A DNA stretch of 64,000 nucleotides. Origin: Ardenticatenaceae bacterium. Its GTDB lineage: Bacteria; Chloroflexota; Anaerolineae; Promineifilales; Promineifilaceae. The notes under the pieces are model-generated. The model did not search any database, had not been told where the DNA came from, and worked only from the letters and a program-made list of their open reading frames with translations. The stretch lies in the NCBI GenBank assembly GCA_020634315.1, contig JACKBV010000017.1, positions 29,284-93,283 on the forward strand. The letters run 5' to 3'. This document shows, piece after piece, positions 46,647 to 54,998 of the stretch (its first letter is position 1; every line of letters starts with the position of its first letter). The translations under genes were made by a program, and so were the position numbers.

Positions 46647-48389
46647 GTGTTTAGATTGAATATCATTCGTAATTTCCACCAATATTTTGATGAAGAAGAA
46701 CAGCGTCTCGTTCTGCAATCCATCATTATCGGCATAGCCGTTTGGGCCATTGTTTTCTTACTCAAGCAAGTTGTCCATTCCGTGTTTCATGCCACGTTGC
46801 ATTGGGTGGAAGCCGCGCCAACACCCTTCGTCGTTTTTGCGCCCCTGCTCCTTGGCGCACTCCTGGTCACCGCTATCAGCAAGTACCAGGCGTCAGTCAT
46901 CCATTATCGGGATAAAGACGGGCACATTCACGAGCTAAACGACATTGAAGGGGACGGCTTGGAACGTGCCATCTCCCTCTATTACAGCTCGGAGCCTTCT
47001 TTTGAACAGGCATTGACCGGGCAGGAAGGGGTAGATGTGCGCTGGCAGTTACCGACTTTTTCCCTGGCGGTGCGTAAATTCCTGGCAACATTGGTCACCT
47101 TGGGCAGCGGCGGCAGTGGCGGGCTGGAAGCCAGCGTCACACTCATCGGCGAAAGCGTCGCCGCTGGCCTGTTTAAGCCGCGCCGCATTGGGCACGAAGT
47201 GGCGCAGCGGGTGGGCGTTCTCGGCCGTATCTGGCGTTGGTGGGCGGCAAGCAATCCCGACAATTTGCAGACAGCACAACTGAGCGGCATTGCGGCGGCC
47301 GTGGCCGTGCTATTAGGCGCTCCCTTTGCCGCCGCCTTTTTCGCCACAGAAATTATGTATCGCTTCCGCCCGGTGGTGGAAAAACTGCTCTATGCCCTTT
47401 TGTCTGCGCTTATTGCCTTTTTCCTGACCGACATCTTTACCGAAGGGCACCCCACACCGTTTGAACTAGATGTGACCTATGTGCCGCCGGCCGACTGGCG
47501 TTACTTTAGCGTGTTGATTCTGGTAGCCCTTTGTATTGCCATTATCAGCCGCTACTTCAAATGGCTGCGCCGTTGGTTCGATGCGCAGTTTCACCAGCAG
47601 CCCAATGCGCGTGTGCGCCATATCAGCGGTGCTTTGCTAACCGGGATCATTGCCGTCAGCGTCCATTACCTGACCCGTTATCTGGGCCTGACGGAGCATG
47701 GGTTGGAATTGGTGTTGGGGCCGGGCGAAACGGTGGTCGATATGGCTTTTGCCGGTGAATTGACCATTGCCGTGGCGTTGATTGCCCTGGTTGCCAAGAT
47801 GGTGGCGACATTGGCGACGATTACGTCTGGTGGGTCGGCCGGGTTGTTGATCCCGACGCTCTTTTTTGGCACGATGACGGCCACTGTGTTTGCGAATTTG
47901 TTTGGCTATGAGCCAATGATGATCATTATTCCGGCGATGACGGCCAGCCTGATTTCGATTGCGAATGTGCCGCTGGCGGCTATTTTGTTTGTCGTTGAGG
48001 TGTTTGGGTCGGTGTATATGCTGCCGTCGCTGCTGATGTTGGTGGTGGCGTCTATCTTTACGCATGAAGCGACGATTTACCGCACGCAGCGCCAGACGTA
48101 TGAGGCACGCCAGATTTTGCCGGGGGTGAGTGTGCGCCGTGTGCGTGTACCGGCATCCTGGACGGGGCAGACGTTGATCGAGCTGGATTTTCGCCGCCAT
48201 TTTGATTTGAATGTGATTGGGTTGGTGGAGCGTGAAAGTGACAATGGGCTGCCGTTTGTGCGCCTGGGAACGGCGTCGTCTACGCCGCTGCAACAGGATG
48301 ATATTTTGGTTGTGTTGGGGCCGGATGAGAAGCTGCTGGCTTTGGAAACGGCCGTTGACGCCATCAATCAGGAGAACCCACCAACCTGA
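46647..48389 (+). CDS. ClC-family chloride channel/transporter with C-terminal TrkA-C domain
   Basis: 580 residues from a GTG preceded by AGAGGATTT. About ten helices form the ClC fold. The loop LGSGGSGGLEASVTLIGESV is a ClC selectivity segment (GxGGxxGxE-like, modified from GREGP), and SGGSAGLLIPTLFFGTMTAT the second. The C-terminal part (LIELDFRRHFDLNVIGLVER, QDDILVVLGPDEKLL) is a TrkA-C/RCK-C regulatory domain, which binds small ligands. It transports chloride or a similar anion; channel or antiport cannot be told. It lies between the two M16 genes, an unusual position. Confidence 0.88.
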   Translation: MFRLNIIRNFHQYFDEEEQRLVLQSIIIGIAVWAIVFLLKQVVHSVFHATLHWVEAAPTPFVVFAPLLLGALLVTAISKYQASVIHYRDKDGHIHELNDIEGDGLERAISLYYSSEPSFEQALTGQEGVDVRWQLPTFSLAVRKFLATLVTLGSGGSGGLEASVTLIGESVAAGLFKPRRIGHEVAQRVGVLGRIWRWWAASNPDNLQTAQLSGIAAAVAVLLGAPFAAAFFATEIMYRFRPVVEKLLYALLSALIAFFLTDIFTEGHPTPFELDVTYVPPADWRYFSVLILVALCIAIISRYFKWLRRWFDAQFHQQPNARVRHISGALLTGIIAVSVHYLTRYLGLTEHGLELVLGPGETVVDMAFAGELTIAVALIALVAKMVATLATITSGGSAGLLIPTLFFGTMTATVFANLFGYEPMMIIIPAMTASLISIANVPLAAILFVVEVFGSVYMLPSLLMLVVASIFTHEATIYRTQRQTYEARQILPGVSVRRVRVPASWTGQTLIELDFRRHFDLNVIGLVERESDNGLPFVRLGTASSTPLQQDDILVVLGPDEKLLALETAVDAINQENPPT

Positions 48390-48409
48390 TACGCGGACAG
48401 CCCTGGCTG

Positions 48410-48418
48410 TGCTAAAAT
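48410..48418 (+). promoter_or_regulatory. Extended -10 element before the second M16 gene
   Basis: TGCTAAAAT (TG-N-TAAAAT) 43 bases upstream of the ATG at 48461. It could give the gene its own promoter within the operon. Weak evidence. Confidence 0.35.
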
Positions 48419-48460
48419 AACGACAATATTACACTCTGGCAAAAGGAAAGAACCCTGGAT

Positions 48461-49741
48461 ATGCCCAATCTGGCTTACCCTGGCCCACACAATATACATC
48501 GCCACGTTTTACCCAATGGCATTACCATACTGGCCTACGAGAATTTCGCCAGCCAATCCGTCGTCATAGACGGCGTGTTATCGGCTGGGTCTATCATCGA
48601 GCCGCGTTCCCAGGCGGGGCTGGCAAATTTTGCCACTTCGCTGCTCATGCGTGGCACGCAAGCGCGTGGCTTTGCCGCCATTTATGAGGCGTTGGAGGCG
48701 GTGGGCGCGGGCTTGGAATTTAGCAACGGCCGTCACACGCTCGAATTTGCGGCACAAAGCCTGGTTGAAGATTTTGACCTGGTGCTGGAATTGATGTCGC
48801 AATCCTTGCGCACGCCAACATTTCCCGCCGAGCAGATTGAGTTGGTGCGCGGGCAAATCATGACCGGCTTGCAAATTCGCGCCAATGACACGTCGCGTAT
48901 GGCGGCGCTGGCTTTTTATGACATGCTCTACCCGCAACATCCGTATGGGCAGTCGATCTCAGGTTATTTTGAGACGATTCCACACCTGACGCGTCAGGAT
49001 TTTGTGGATTATCATGCTCGTTATTTTGGCCCGCGCGGCATGATCATTGGGGTAGTGGGTGCGGTGAAGGCGGAAACGGCCGTTGCCAAAATCGAAGCCG
49101 TGCTCGGCGATTGGCAAAATCCGGCACAGCAAGAACCGCCAGCCGTGCCGTCGATGGCCCGCCCGGTGCAGCAGCAGCGCCAGCACATCGCCATGCCGGA
49201 TAAAAGCCAGGTAGACATTATTCTTGGTTTGCCCGGCCCCCTACGCGCCGCACCTGATTATTTGGACGCCAAATTAATGAACACGATCTTGGGCGTCTTT
49301 GGCATGATGGGACGCATTGGCGAGAATGTGCGCGAAAAATTAGGGCTGGCCTATTACGCTTACAGCCGTTTGCAAGGCGGCATTGGCCCCTTGCCCTGGT
49401 ATGCAGGCGCGGGCGTGGCTCCCGAAAATGTGGACAAGGCGATTCAAGCCATTCTGCAAGAAGTTGAGCGGATACAGCAGGAGCCGGTTCCGGCGGCTGA
49501 ATTGGCAGACAGCCAGGCTTACATCACTGGCTCAATGCCTGTCGGGCTGGAAACAAATGCTGGGCTGGCAAATGTGATTACGGATATGGCGTACTATGAA
49601 CTGGGGCTGGATTATTTGCAGCGGTATCCTGATTTGATTCGCGCAATTACACCACAGCATGTACAGGCTGCGGCGCAAAAGTATTTGAGCACGGAGCAAA
49701 TTGCGATAGCCATAGCCGGATCGGTGGATGGATACCAGTAA
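48461..49741 (+). CDS. M16-family protein, catalytically inactive subunit
   Basis: 426 residues; AAGGAAAGAACC lies before the ATG. It has the M16 fold (HVLPNGITILAYENFASQSV, SIIEPRSQAGLANFATSLLM) but the HxxEH site is replaced: aligned residues are N56, T59 and S60. The C-terminal half keeps REKLGLAYYAYSRLQGGIGP and AELADSQAYITGSMPVGLET, the Arg/Tyr substrate-binding features of the inactive half. In bacterial heterodimeric M16B proteases one subunit is catalytic and the other supplies this R/Y pair, so it should pair with the product of 44761. It overlaps acpS slightly if the upstream acpS start is used. Confidence 0.9.
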   Translation: MPNLAYPGPHNIHRHVLPNGITILAYENFASQSVVIDGVLSAGSIIEPRSQAGLANFATSLLMRGTQARGFAAIYEALEAVGAGLEFSNGRHTLEFAAQSLVEDFDLVLELMSQSLRTPTFPAEQIELVRGQIMTGLQIRANDTSRMAALAFYDMLYPQHPYGQSISGYFETIPHLTRQDFVDYHARYFGPRGMIIGVVGAVKAETAVAKIEAVLGDWQNPAQQEPPAVPSMARPVQQQRQHIAMPDKSQVDIILGLPGPLRAAPDYLDAKLMNTILGVFGMMGRIGENVREKLGLAYYAYSRLQGGIGPLPWYAGAGVAPENVDKAIQAILQEVERIQQEPVPAAELADSQAYITGSMPVGLETNAGLANVITDMAYYELGLDYLQRYPDLIRAITPQHVQAAAQKYLSTEQIAIAIAGSVDGYQ

Positions 49742-49754
49742 ACATATCGGTAAA

Positions 49755-50132
49755 ATGTTAACAGTTGGTGTAGACTTAAGTGAAGTGGCGCGTATTGAAG
49801 CGCTGCTCAATCGCTATGGTGATCGTTTTCGTAACCGGGTGTTTACGGAGCGTGAGCAGGTTTACTGTAACGGCCGTATCACCAGCCTGGCCGGACGATT
49901 CGCCATCAAAGAAGCGGTTGCAAAAGCATTGGGCACGGGCATTGGCGCGGTACTCACCTGGAAAGATATTGAAGTCGTCAATGATGACCGGGGAAAACCA
50001 GAATTGGTGCTGCATAATCAGGCACAAACGCTGGCTCACGAATTAGGCCTTCAGCAGTGGGCCATCAGCCTGTCACACACCGATTCATTGGCAATTGGAT
50101 TTGTTGTGGCAACGGGAAGTGATCAGATTTAG
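49755..50132 (+). CDS. acpS: Holo-[acyl-carrier-protein] synthase
   Basis: 125 residues from ATG 49755, the family length; an ATG at 49728 adds nine residues and overlaps the preceding gene. VGVDLSEVARIEALLNRYG contains the Mg-binding Asp, and AGRFAIKEAVAKALGTGIG the Glu/Lys of the active site; WAISLSHTDSLAIGFVVA ends the fold. It moves 4'-phosphopantetheine from CoA to apo-ACP for lipid synthesis. The embedded motif at 49870 encodes NGR in a surface loop before the active-site helix. Position after an M16 gene has no clear functional meaning. Confidence 0.94.
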   Translation: MLTVGVDLSEVARIEALLNRYGDRFRNRVFTEREQVYCNGRITSLAGRFAIKEAVAKALGTGIGAVLTWKDIEVVNDDRGKPELVLHNQAQTLAHELGLQQWAISLSHTDSLAIGFVVATGSDQI

Positions 50133-50176
50133 AGATTGGCAATGTACCAACATCTCCCGATATAAGGGGTGGAATC

Positions 50177-50941
50177 ATGGCAAATTGGACTGCAAGCGAC
50201 GGAACCTTGATCAATTTTGAAACCTACGGCAATGGGCCTGGACGCGAAACCATCTTACTTTTGCCTGGGTTACTTGGCTCGATCAGCCAACAATGGCGCA
50301 ATTTCATCAAGCCCTTATCCGCCGATTTTTGTGTGGTGTTGATGGATTTGCGTGGACACGGCCGTTCCGAAAACAAAGCGCCCAACTTACAACCCGACCG
50401 TATGCTCGAAGACGTGTCTGGCCTGCTTGATTTTTTGGAAGTAAGCCGTGTTCACATTGGCGGCTATGATTATGGCGGCTACCTGGGCCTGATGTTGGCC
50501 TTAAATGAACACCGTCGTGTGATGACGCTCTTTATGCACGCCACCAAATTTTATTGGACACGTGAAGCCGCGCTCAAAATGCGTGAACAACTCGACCCCG
50601 ACAAAATGGCGCAAAACGTCCCCGCCTATGCCGATCAACTCGTGCAGGAACATGGCGGCCGGCGTTGGCGCGAACTTGTGCGCCAATCCGCAGATTTAGT
50701 CAGTTACCTCGCGCAAAAAGGCATCACCGAAAACATGGCCGCGCAGGCCCAATGTCCGGCCATCATCAGCCTCGGTGATCGGGACGAAATTGTGCCCCTG
50801 GCCGAAGCGCAGCGCTTGAGCCGCCTCTTGCCGCGCGGCGGGCTGTTGGTTCTCCCCGGTGTGCGCCATCCGTTCCACTCCATTCGCCCGATTCCCATGC
50901 TGCCCATGATGCAGTATTTCTATAAAAACGCTCTGCAATAA
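50177..50941 (+). CDS. Alpha/beta hydrolase with an Asp in the nucleophile position
   Basis: 254 residues. LLLPGLLGSISQQWRNFIKP is the oxyanion/HG-like loop and VVLMDLRGHGRS the strand 4 region. The nucleophile elbow reads HIGGYDYGGYLGL: Gly-Tyr-Asp98-Tyr-Gly-Gly, with Asp instead of Ser. Asp nucleophiles (GxDxGG) are typical of haloalkane dehalogenases and epoxide hydrolases. The acid is in SLGDRDEIVPLAEA and the His in PGVRHPFHSIRP. The substrate cannot be inferred. A PIG-L deacetylase gene follows nine bases later. Confidence 0.85.
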   Translation: MANWTASDGTLINFETYGNGPGRETILLLPGLLGSISQQWRNFIKPLSADFCVVLMDLRGHGRSENKAPNLQPDRMLEDVSGLLDFLEVSRVHIGGYDYGGYLGLMLALNEHRRVMTLFMHATKFYWTREAALKMREQLDPDKMAQNVPAYADQLVQEHGGRRWRELVRQSADLVSYLAQKGITENMAAQAQCPAIISLGDRDEIVPLAEAQRLSRLLPRGGLLVLPGVRHPFHSIRPIPMLPMMQYFYKNALQ

Positions 50942-50950
50942 CGAGAATCT

Positions 50951-51820
50951 ATGAAAAAACGTTTGCTTGCTGTCTTGGCCCATCCTGATGATGAATCATT
51001 TGGCCCTGGGGGTGCTTTTGCCCGCTATGCGGCTGAAGGTGTTGAGGTTCATATTGCCATCGCCACCGATGGCGCGGCTGGCTCTGTTGCCGAAGGATAT
51101 GAAGACACACGCAGCCGTCTGGCGGAAGTGCGTGCCCAGGAATTACAAGAAGCGGTTGCTGTGCTCGGTGCGCATTTACACACATTGGGCTACCGCGATT
51201 CTGGCTACATCAATGATCCCGCCAATCAACACCCCGAAGCCTTCATCAATGCGGATGAGTATGAGGCCATTGGGCGTGTCGTGCGCTTGATTCGAGAAAT
51301 TCGGCCGCAAGTGGTTGTGACACATGATGAAACAGGGGGCTACTTTCATCCAGACCACATTTTTTGTTGGCGCATCACCACGCCAGCCTTCCATGCTGCG
51401 GCCGATCCGGCACAATACCCTGACATTGGCCCGGCTCCTTACCAGCCGCAGCGTCTTTATTACACCGCCTTCCCCAATACCTGGGTCAAGTTTTTTACGC
51501 TGCTGATGCGCTTGCGCGGGCAAGACCCAACGCGATCTGGTCGTAACAAGGATATTGATTTCACCCGATTGGGATTGCCGAATAGCAAAATTCATGCGCG
51601 TATTGATTATCGGCAATATTGGGCGGTGAAAGAGGCGGCCAGCGCGAAACATTCGAGTCAGGGCGGCGGTACCAGCCGCAGCCGTATGCTGCCTGTGTGG
51701 CTGCAAAAGCAGATCATGGCGCGTGATACGTTTTTACGTGCGTATCCGCCGGTTCCTGATGGATACCGGGAGACGGATTTGTTTGCCGGAGTGACGTTTT
51801 CGGAGAACGGTAGTCGGTAA
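50951..51820 (+). CDS. PIG-L/LmbE-family deacetylase
   Basis: 289 residues. The zinc motif AHPDDE is at residues 10-15 (LLAVLAHPDDESFGPGGAFA); the second part of the site is VVTHDETGGYFHPDHIF. Relatives remove acetyl from N-acetylglucosamine derivatives (mycothiol, bacillithiol, GPI or antibiotic precursors). The C-terminal region (TRLGLPNSKIHARIDYRQYW) resembles mycothiol-conjugate-amidase-like members, but assignment to a pathway is not possible. Stutter repeats of GGTCGGTAAGCGGT follow the stop. Confidence 0.88.
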   Translation: MKKRLLAVLAHPDDESFGPGGAFARYAAEGVEVHIAIATDGAAGSVAEGYEDTRSRLAEVRAQELQEAVAVLGAHLHTLGYRDSGYINDPANQHPEAFINADEYEAIGRVVRLIREIRPQVVVTHDETGGYFHPDHIFCWRITTPAFHAAADPAQYPDIGPAPYQPQRLYYTAFPNTWVKFFTLLMRLRGQDPTRSGRNKDIDFTRLGLPNSKIHARIDYRQYWAVKEAASAKHSSQGGGTSRSRMLPVWLQKQIMARDTFLRAYPPVPDGYRETDLFAGVTFSENGSR

Positions 51821-51862
51821 GCGGTGAGCGGTGGTCGGTTGTCGGTAAGCGGTGGTTGGTTG
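51808..51862. repeat. GGT(C/A)GGTAAGCGGT stutter tract
   Basis: Imperfect tandem units (GTCGGTAAGCGGTGAGCGGT, then GGTCGGTTGTCGGTAAGCGG) fill the gap between the convergent PIG-L and TPR genes. Similar tracts lie at 57270, 37740, 25280 and 11706. They do not encode protein. Confidence 0.65.
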
Positions 51863-51870
51863 GGGATTAC

Positions 51871-53160
51871 TTAGGGGGAGAGGGTTCCGTCTGTTGCTGT
51901 CAATATGGTGCGTATTTCAGGTGCGGCAAGAAATGTGGCGCGTAGTGTGTGATCCTGGAGTGAATCGCTAATTTGCTGAATAATTTCGCGGGCGATGCGC
52001 CAGTGGACATCAGCCAGCCCTTGTGTTTGGGCAATGGCTGCCTGGGCTGTGTGAATGCGCCACAACAGCATGCGGCTGTTGGTTTCGTGTGCCAGAAATT
52101 GGGCTTGCTGCCATGTTTCGGTGGCGTCGTCGCTGTTGCCTTGTTTTTGCTGGATGAGGCCGATGATGTAGAGTGCTGTGGCTAAATGATGGCGGGCGTT
52201 GTGGGGAACGGCCGTTTCCCTTAACTGTTCGGCATAAGCCAGCGCCATCGAGCTATGGCCGCGCATAAACTGTGTGAAGGACAGTGCCGCCAACGTATAC
52301 TGCTCAATATCCACATTCCCCGTTGTCTGGCTGATAGACAAAGCGCGTTGCAAATATTCTAAACCTTCATCTACACGCCCCAAATAGCACAAGTCAATGC
52401 CAATGTTGCGGCACAAATCTGCTTCAACCAGGCGCAAACGCGCTGTTTCAACCAGAGCCAGCCCTTCTTGATGGCAAGCCAATGCCTGTTCGCTGGCAAA
52501 CAACAATTGATAGCATTCCCCCAAATTGTTGAGCAGCACCGCTTCGCGCTCATGCAAGCGCAGCTGCCGTGCCATTTTCAGCCCATTTTGAAAGGCGCGG
52601 ATCGCTTTCTCAACCTGACCGCCCGTTGCTTGTGCAACGCCGGTCAGGTTTGCCATTTGTACTTGCCCTTGAATGTTGCCTGACGCGGCGAAGTGCTCAT
52701 ACGCTTCTGTGAAACAATCAAGCGCCTGTTCTGTTGCGCCTTGTACCAGGTAGGTGCTGCCAATGCCCATCAATGAGCGGGCTTGCCCATCTGCATCTTG
52801 CAACTGTTCGGCCAGTGCCAGCGCTTTTTCATAGGCGTGCAGGGCATCTTGATAACGCCCTAACCCGCGCAAATGCTGCCCGATGTAAATAAGCCCGATC
52901 AGGCCGTGCCGTGTCGCGCCGGCTTCTTGCTGGTACTGTTGGTGTAAGGCCAGGGCTGTTTCCTGGTCGCCGAGGATGCCAAGCAGGCGTCCACATTCGC
53001 GCAGGACGTATAAACGGTTTTCTTTGAGGTCGGGAACGGCCGTTTGCGGGTCTAAGCGAGCGAGTGCGTCCTTGTACAGGGCTACCGCGCCATGATAATC
53101 ATGTGCCTGCACGCACGCTTGTGCGGATGCCAATAAGTTTGATACGTCTTCTGGAAGCAT
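51871..53160 (-). CDS. TPR-repeat protein
   Basis: 429 residues from ATG 53160 (CCAGGTATATC before it); the frame is open to 53214 but that part is not protein-like. About nine tetratricopeptide units follow one another from residue 5 to 400, e.g. ARSLMGIGSTYLVQGATEQA, LLNNLGECYQLLFASEQALA, ADLCRNIGIDLCYLGRVDEG and LATALYIIGLIQQKQGNSDD. There is no signal peptide, kinase or DNA-binding domain. It resembles the TPR part of LuxR/MalT- or AfsR-type regulators but stands alone. A scaffold role is inferred. Confidence 0.85.
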   Translation of the reverse strand: MLPEDVSNLLASAQACVQAHDYHGAVALYKDALARLDPQTAVPDLKENRLYVLRECGRLLGILGDQETALALHQQYQQEAGATRHGLIGLIYIGQHLRGLGRYQDALHAYEKALALAEQLQDADGQARSLMGIGSTYLVQGATEQALDCFTEAYEHFAASGNIQGQVQMANLTGVAQATGGQVEKAIRAFQNGLKMARQLRLHEREAVLLNNLGECYQLLFASEQALACHQEGLALVETARLRLVEADLCRNIGIDLCYLGRVDEGLEYLQRALSISQTTGNVDIEQYTLAALSFTQFMRGHSSMALAYAEQLRETAVPHNARHHLATALYIIGLIQQKQGNSDDATETWQQAQFLAHETNSRMLLWRIHTAQAAIAQTQGLADVHWRIAREIIQQISDSLQDHTLRATFLAAPEIRTILTATDGTLSP

Positions 53161-53308
53161 GATATACCTGGTAAACAGAACGTTGGGTTCTGGGTATAAT
53201 ACAGATATTGACAATTGCTGTAATCACCAAAATGCTTGAACTCTACTCCATATTATGGGCAAAGGTATGAGTGCAGGCAAATGGTTCTGTTGATGAGGAG
53301 TGTGAGTA

Positions 53309-54265
53309 ATGTCTTTGTTTCAACGCGTACTACGCTTTTTATTTTTGTTGGCCGGATTTGTCGCTGGTTTGTTAACGGCCGTTGCCGCAATTTTCGCGCA
53401 GCGACTGATTAAACCTCCGCGCCAGCGTTTGTGGGCGACACCGGCTGACCTGGGGCTGGACTACGAAGATGTGCAGTTCCCCGCACAAGATGGCGTGCGC
53501 CTGTCAGGATGGTTTATTCCTGGCGCAGCGGCCACACAACGCAAAGGGGCGACCATCGTGCTCGTACATGGCTGGCCCTGGAACCGTTTAGGCGAAGCTG
53601 CCGTAGACCCCATTTCAACATTCACCGGAGCAACACCGGTCGATTTGTTACGTTTGGCTTATGCCCTCCATCAAGATGGCTTCCATGTTTTTTCCTTTGA
53701 TCTGCGTAATCATGGCGAAAGCGCGGCGGCTGCGCCAATGACGTTTGGGCAAATGGAGGCGAATGATTTGTTGGGGGCGCTGGCTTATCTAAACGGCCGT
53801 TCCGACGTCGCCAGCAATCGAATGGGCGTTATCGGTTTTTCGATGGGGGCAAATACCGTGTTGTATACGCTGCCGCAAACGGAATTGGTGCAGGCGGCCA
53901 TCGCCGTCCAGCCCACAACGCCATCTGTTTTTGCCAATCGGCTAGCCCGTTACTTGTTAGGATCATTTGGCGGGCCGGTGATGCGCCTGACAGAAACGAT
54001 TTATCAGGCCGCAGGCGGCACGCGCCTTAATGCCTATCAGCCTGCTTTTGCTGCGGCTGGCGCGGGCGAGACGCCAGTGCTTTATGTGCAAGGCAACGGG
54101 GATGAGTGGGGCAGCATGGAGGATGTGGCGCGTATTGCCGCGGTGACACCAGAGGCGCGAGGGCCGTTGTTTGTCGAAGCATTGCATCGCTTTGGCGGGT
54201 ATCAATACCTGGTGGACAATCCGAAGATTGCCACGTCGTTTTTTGAACAACATTTGCCGGAGTAA
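53309..54265 (+). CDS. Membrane-anchored alpha/beta hydrolase
   Basis: 318 residues; GAGGAGTGTGAGTA lies before the ATG. An N-terminal helix (FLFLLAGFVAGLLTAVAAIF, about 11-30) anchors it outside the cytoplasm. VQFPAQDGVRLSGWFIPGAA and VLVHGWPWNR are the oxyanion region; the nucleophile Ser is in IGFSMGANTVLY (about 173). The Asp and His appear in GNGDEWGSMEDV and ALHRFGGYQYL. It belongs to the YqkD/Hydrolase_4-like group of uncharacterised esterases. A hairpin of two ACGGCCGT copies follows. Confidence 0.87.
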   Translation: MSLFQRVLRFLFLLAGFVAGLLTAVAAIFAQRLIKPPRQRLWATPADLGLDYEDVQFPAQDGVRLSGWFIPGAAATQRKGATIVLVHGWPWNRLGEAAVDPISTFTGATPVDLLRLAYALHQDGFHVFSFDLRNHGESAAAAPMTFGQMEANDLLGALAYLNGRSDVASNRMGVIGFSMGANTVLYTLPQTELVQAAIAVQPTTPSVFANRLARYLLGSFGGPVMRLTETIYQAAGGTRLNAYQPAFAAAGAGETPVLYVQGNGDEWGSMEDVARIAAVTPEARGPLFVEALHRFGGYQYLVDNPKIATSFFEQHLPE

Positions 54266-54298
54266 CGCGGAATCGTTTTTGCTGCTGCATGGTTAGAT

Positions 54299-54341
54299 AA
54301 ACGGCCGTTCCGATGTATCTGGCAGAGGAACGGCCGTTTTG
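54299..54341 (+). terminator. Terminator-like hairpin of two ACGGCCGT copies
   Basis: AAACGGCCGTTCC (54299-54311), 15 bases, GGAACGGCCGTTT (54327-54339), then TG. A 13-base perfect stem 34 bases after the hydrolase stop, like the one at 19824. Confidence 0.6.
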
Positions 54342-54401
54342 CATACCGGGGCTGATTGTCACAAACAGGGTTTGCGTGGTGTTTAGGGGAGTGACTGGCA
54401 C

Positions 54402-54998
54402 ATGATGAATGATTCTGAAGAGGATAGCGTGACAACAATAACGGACAATTTACTCCTGGAGCGCATGAGCCAAGGCGACGTTGCCTCGTTTGAAACCCTG
54501 TTTCACCAGCATTATGATCGGGTATATGGCTTGTTGTTTAGACTGGTCGGCAATCGGGTCGAAGCCGAGGATTTAACGCAAGAGGTTTTTCTCAAACTGC
54601 ACCAACACGCCTTTGCCAAAAATCGTTTTTCATTGCAGCGCGAGCATAATTTAAGCGCCTGGTTGTTTCGCGTGGCGACGAATATGGGCTATAACGCGAT
54701 TCGTGGCCGCAAGCGACGCTGGCAGCGGAACATGGTGCTGGTTCCTGACCCGCAGGGCAGCCCCAATGCGGAACGCGAGGTTGAACGGCGCGAACAGGAA
54801 ACGGCCGTACGCAATGCTTTATCGCGCCTGCCTGAACGGCAGGTGCAGTTGCTGCTGATGCGCCAGATGGAGTTTAGTTACGCGGAATGCGCCGAGGCAT
54901 GTGGTGTGGCGGCCGGCTCAGTGGGGACTTTGTTGGCACGCGCCAGCAAGGCATTCCGTGACGCGTATGAGGAAGAGACAGGAGAACGAGAGAGATGA
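54402..54998 (+). CDS. ECF-type RNA polymerase sigma factor
   Basis: 198 residues. Region 2 (about 25-95): FETLFHQHYDRVYGLLFRLV, AEDLTQEVFLKLHQHAF and LSAWLFRVATNMGYNAIRGR. Region 4 (about 130-185): RNALSRLPERQVQLLLMRQM and EFSYAECAEACGVAAGSVGT with LLARASKAFRDAYEEE. There is no region 3, as usual for group 4 factors. It directs transcription of a small regulon when released from its anti-sigma factor, which is very likely the next gene (4-base overlap). Confidence 0.94.
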   Translation: MMNDSEEDSVTTITDNLLLERMSQGDVASFETLFHQHYDRVYGLLFRLVGNRVEAEDLTQEVFLKLHQHAFAKNRFSLQREHNLSAWLFRVATNMGYNAIRGRKRRWQRNMVLVPDPQGSPNAEREVERREQETAVRNALSRLPERQVQLLLMRQMEFSYAECAEACGVAAGSVGTLLARASKAFRDAYEEETGERER

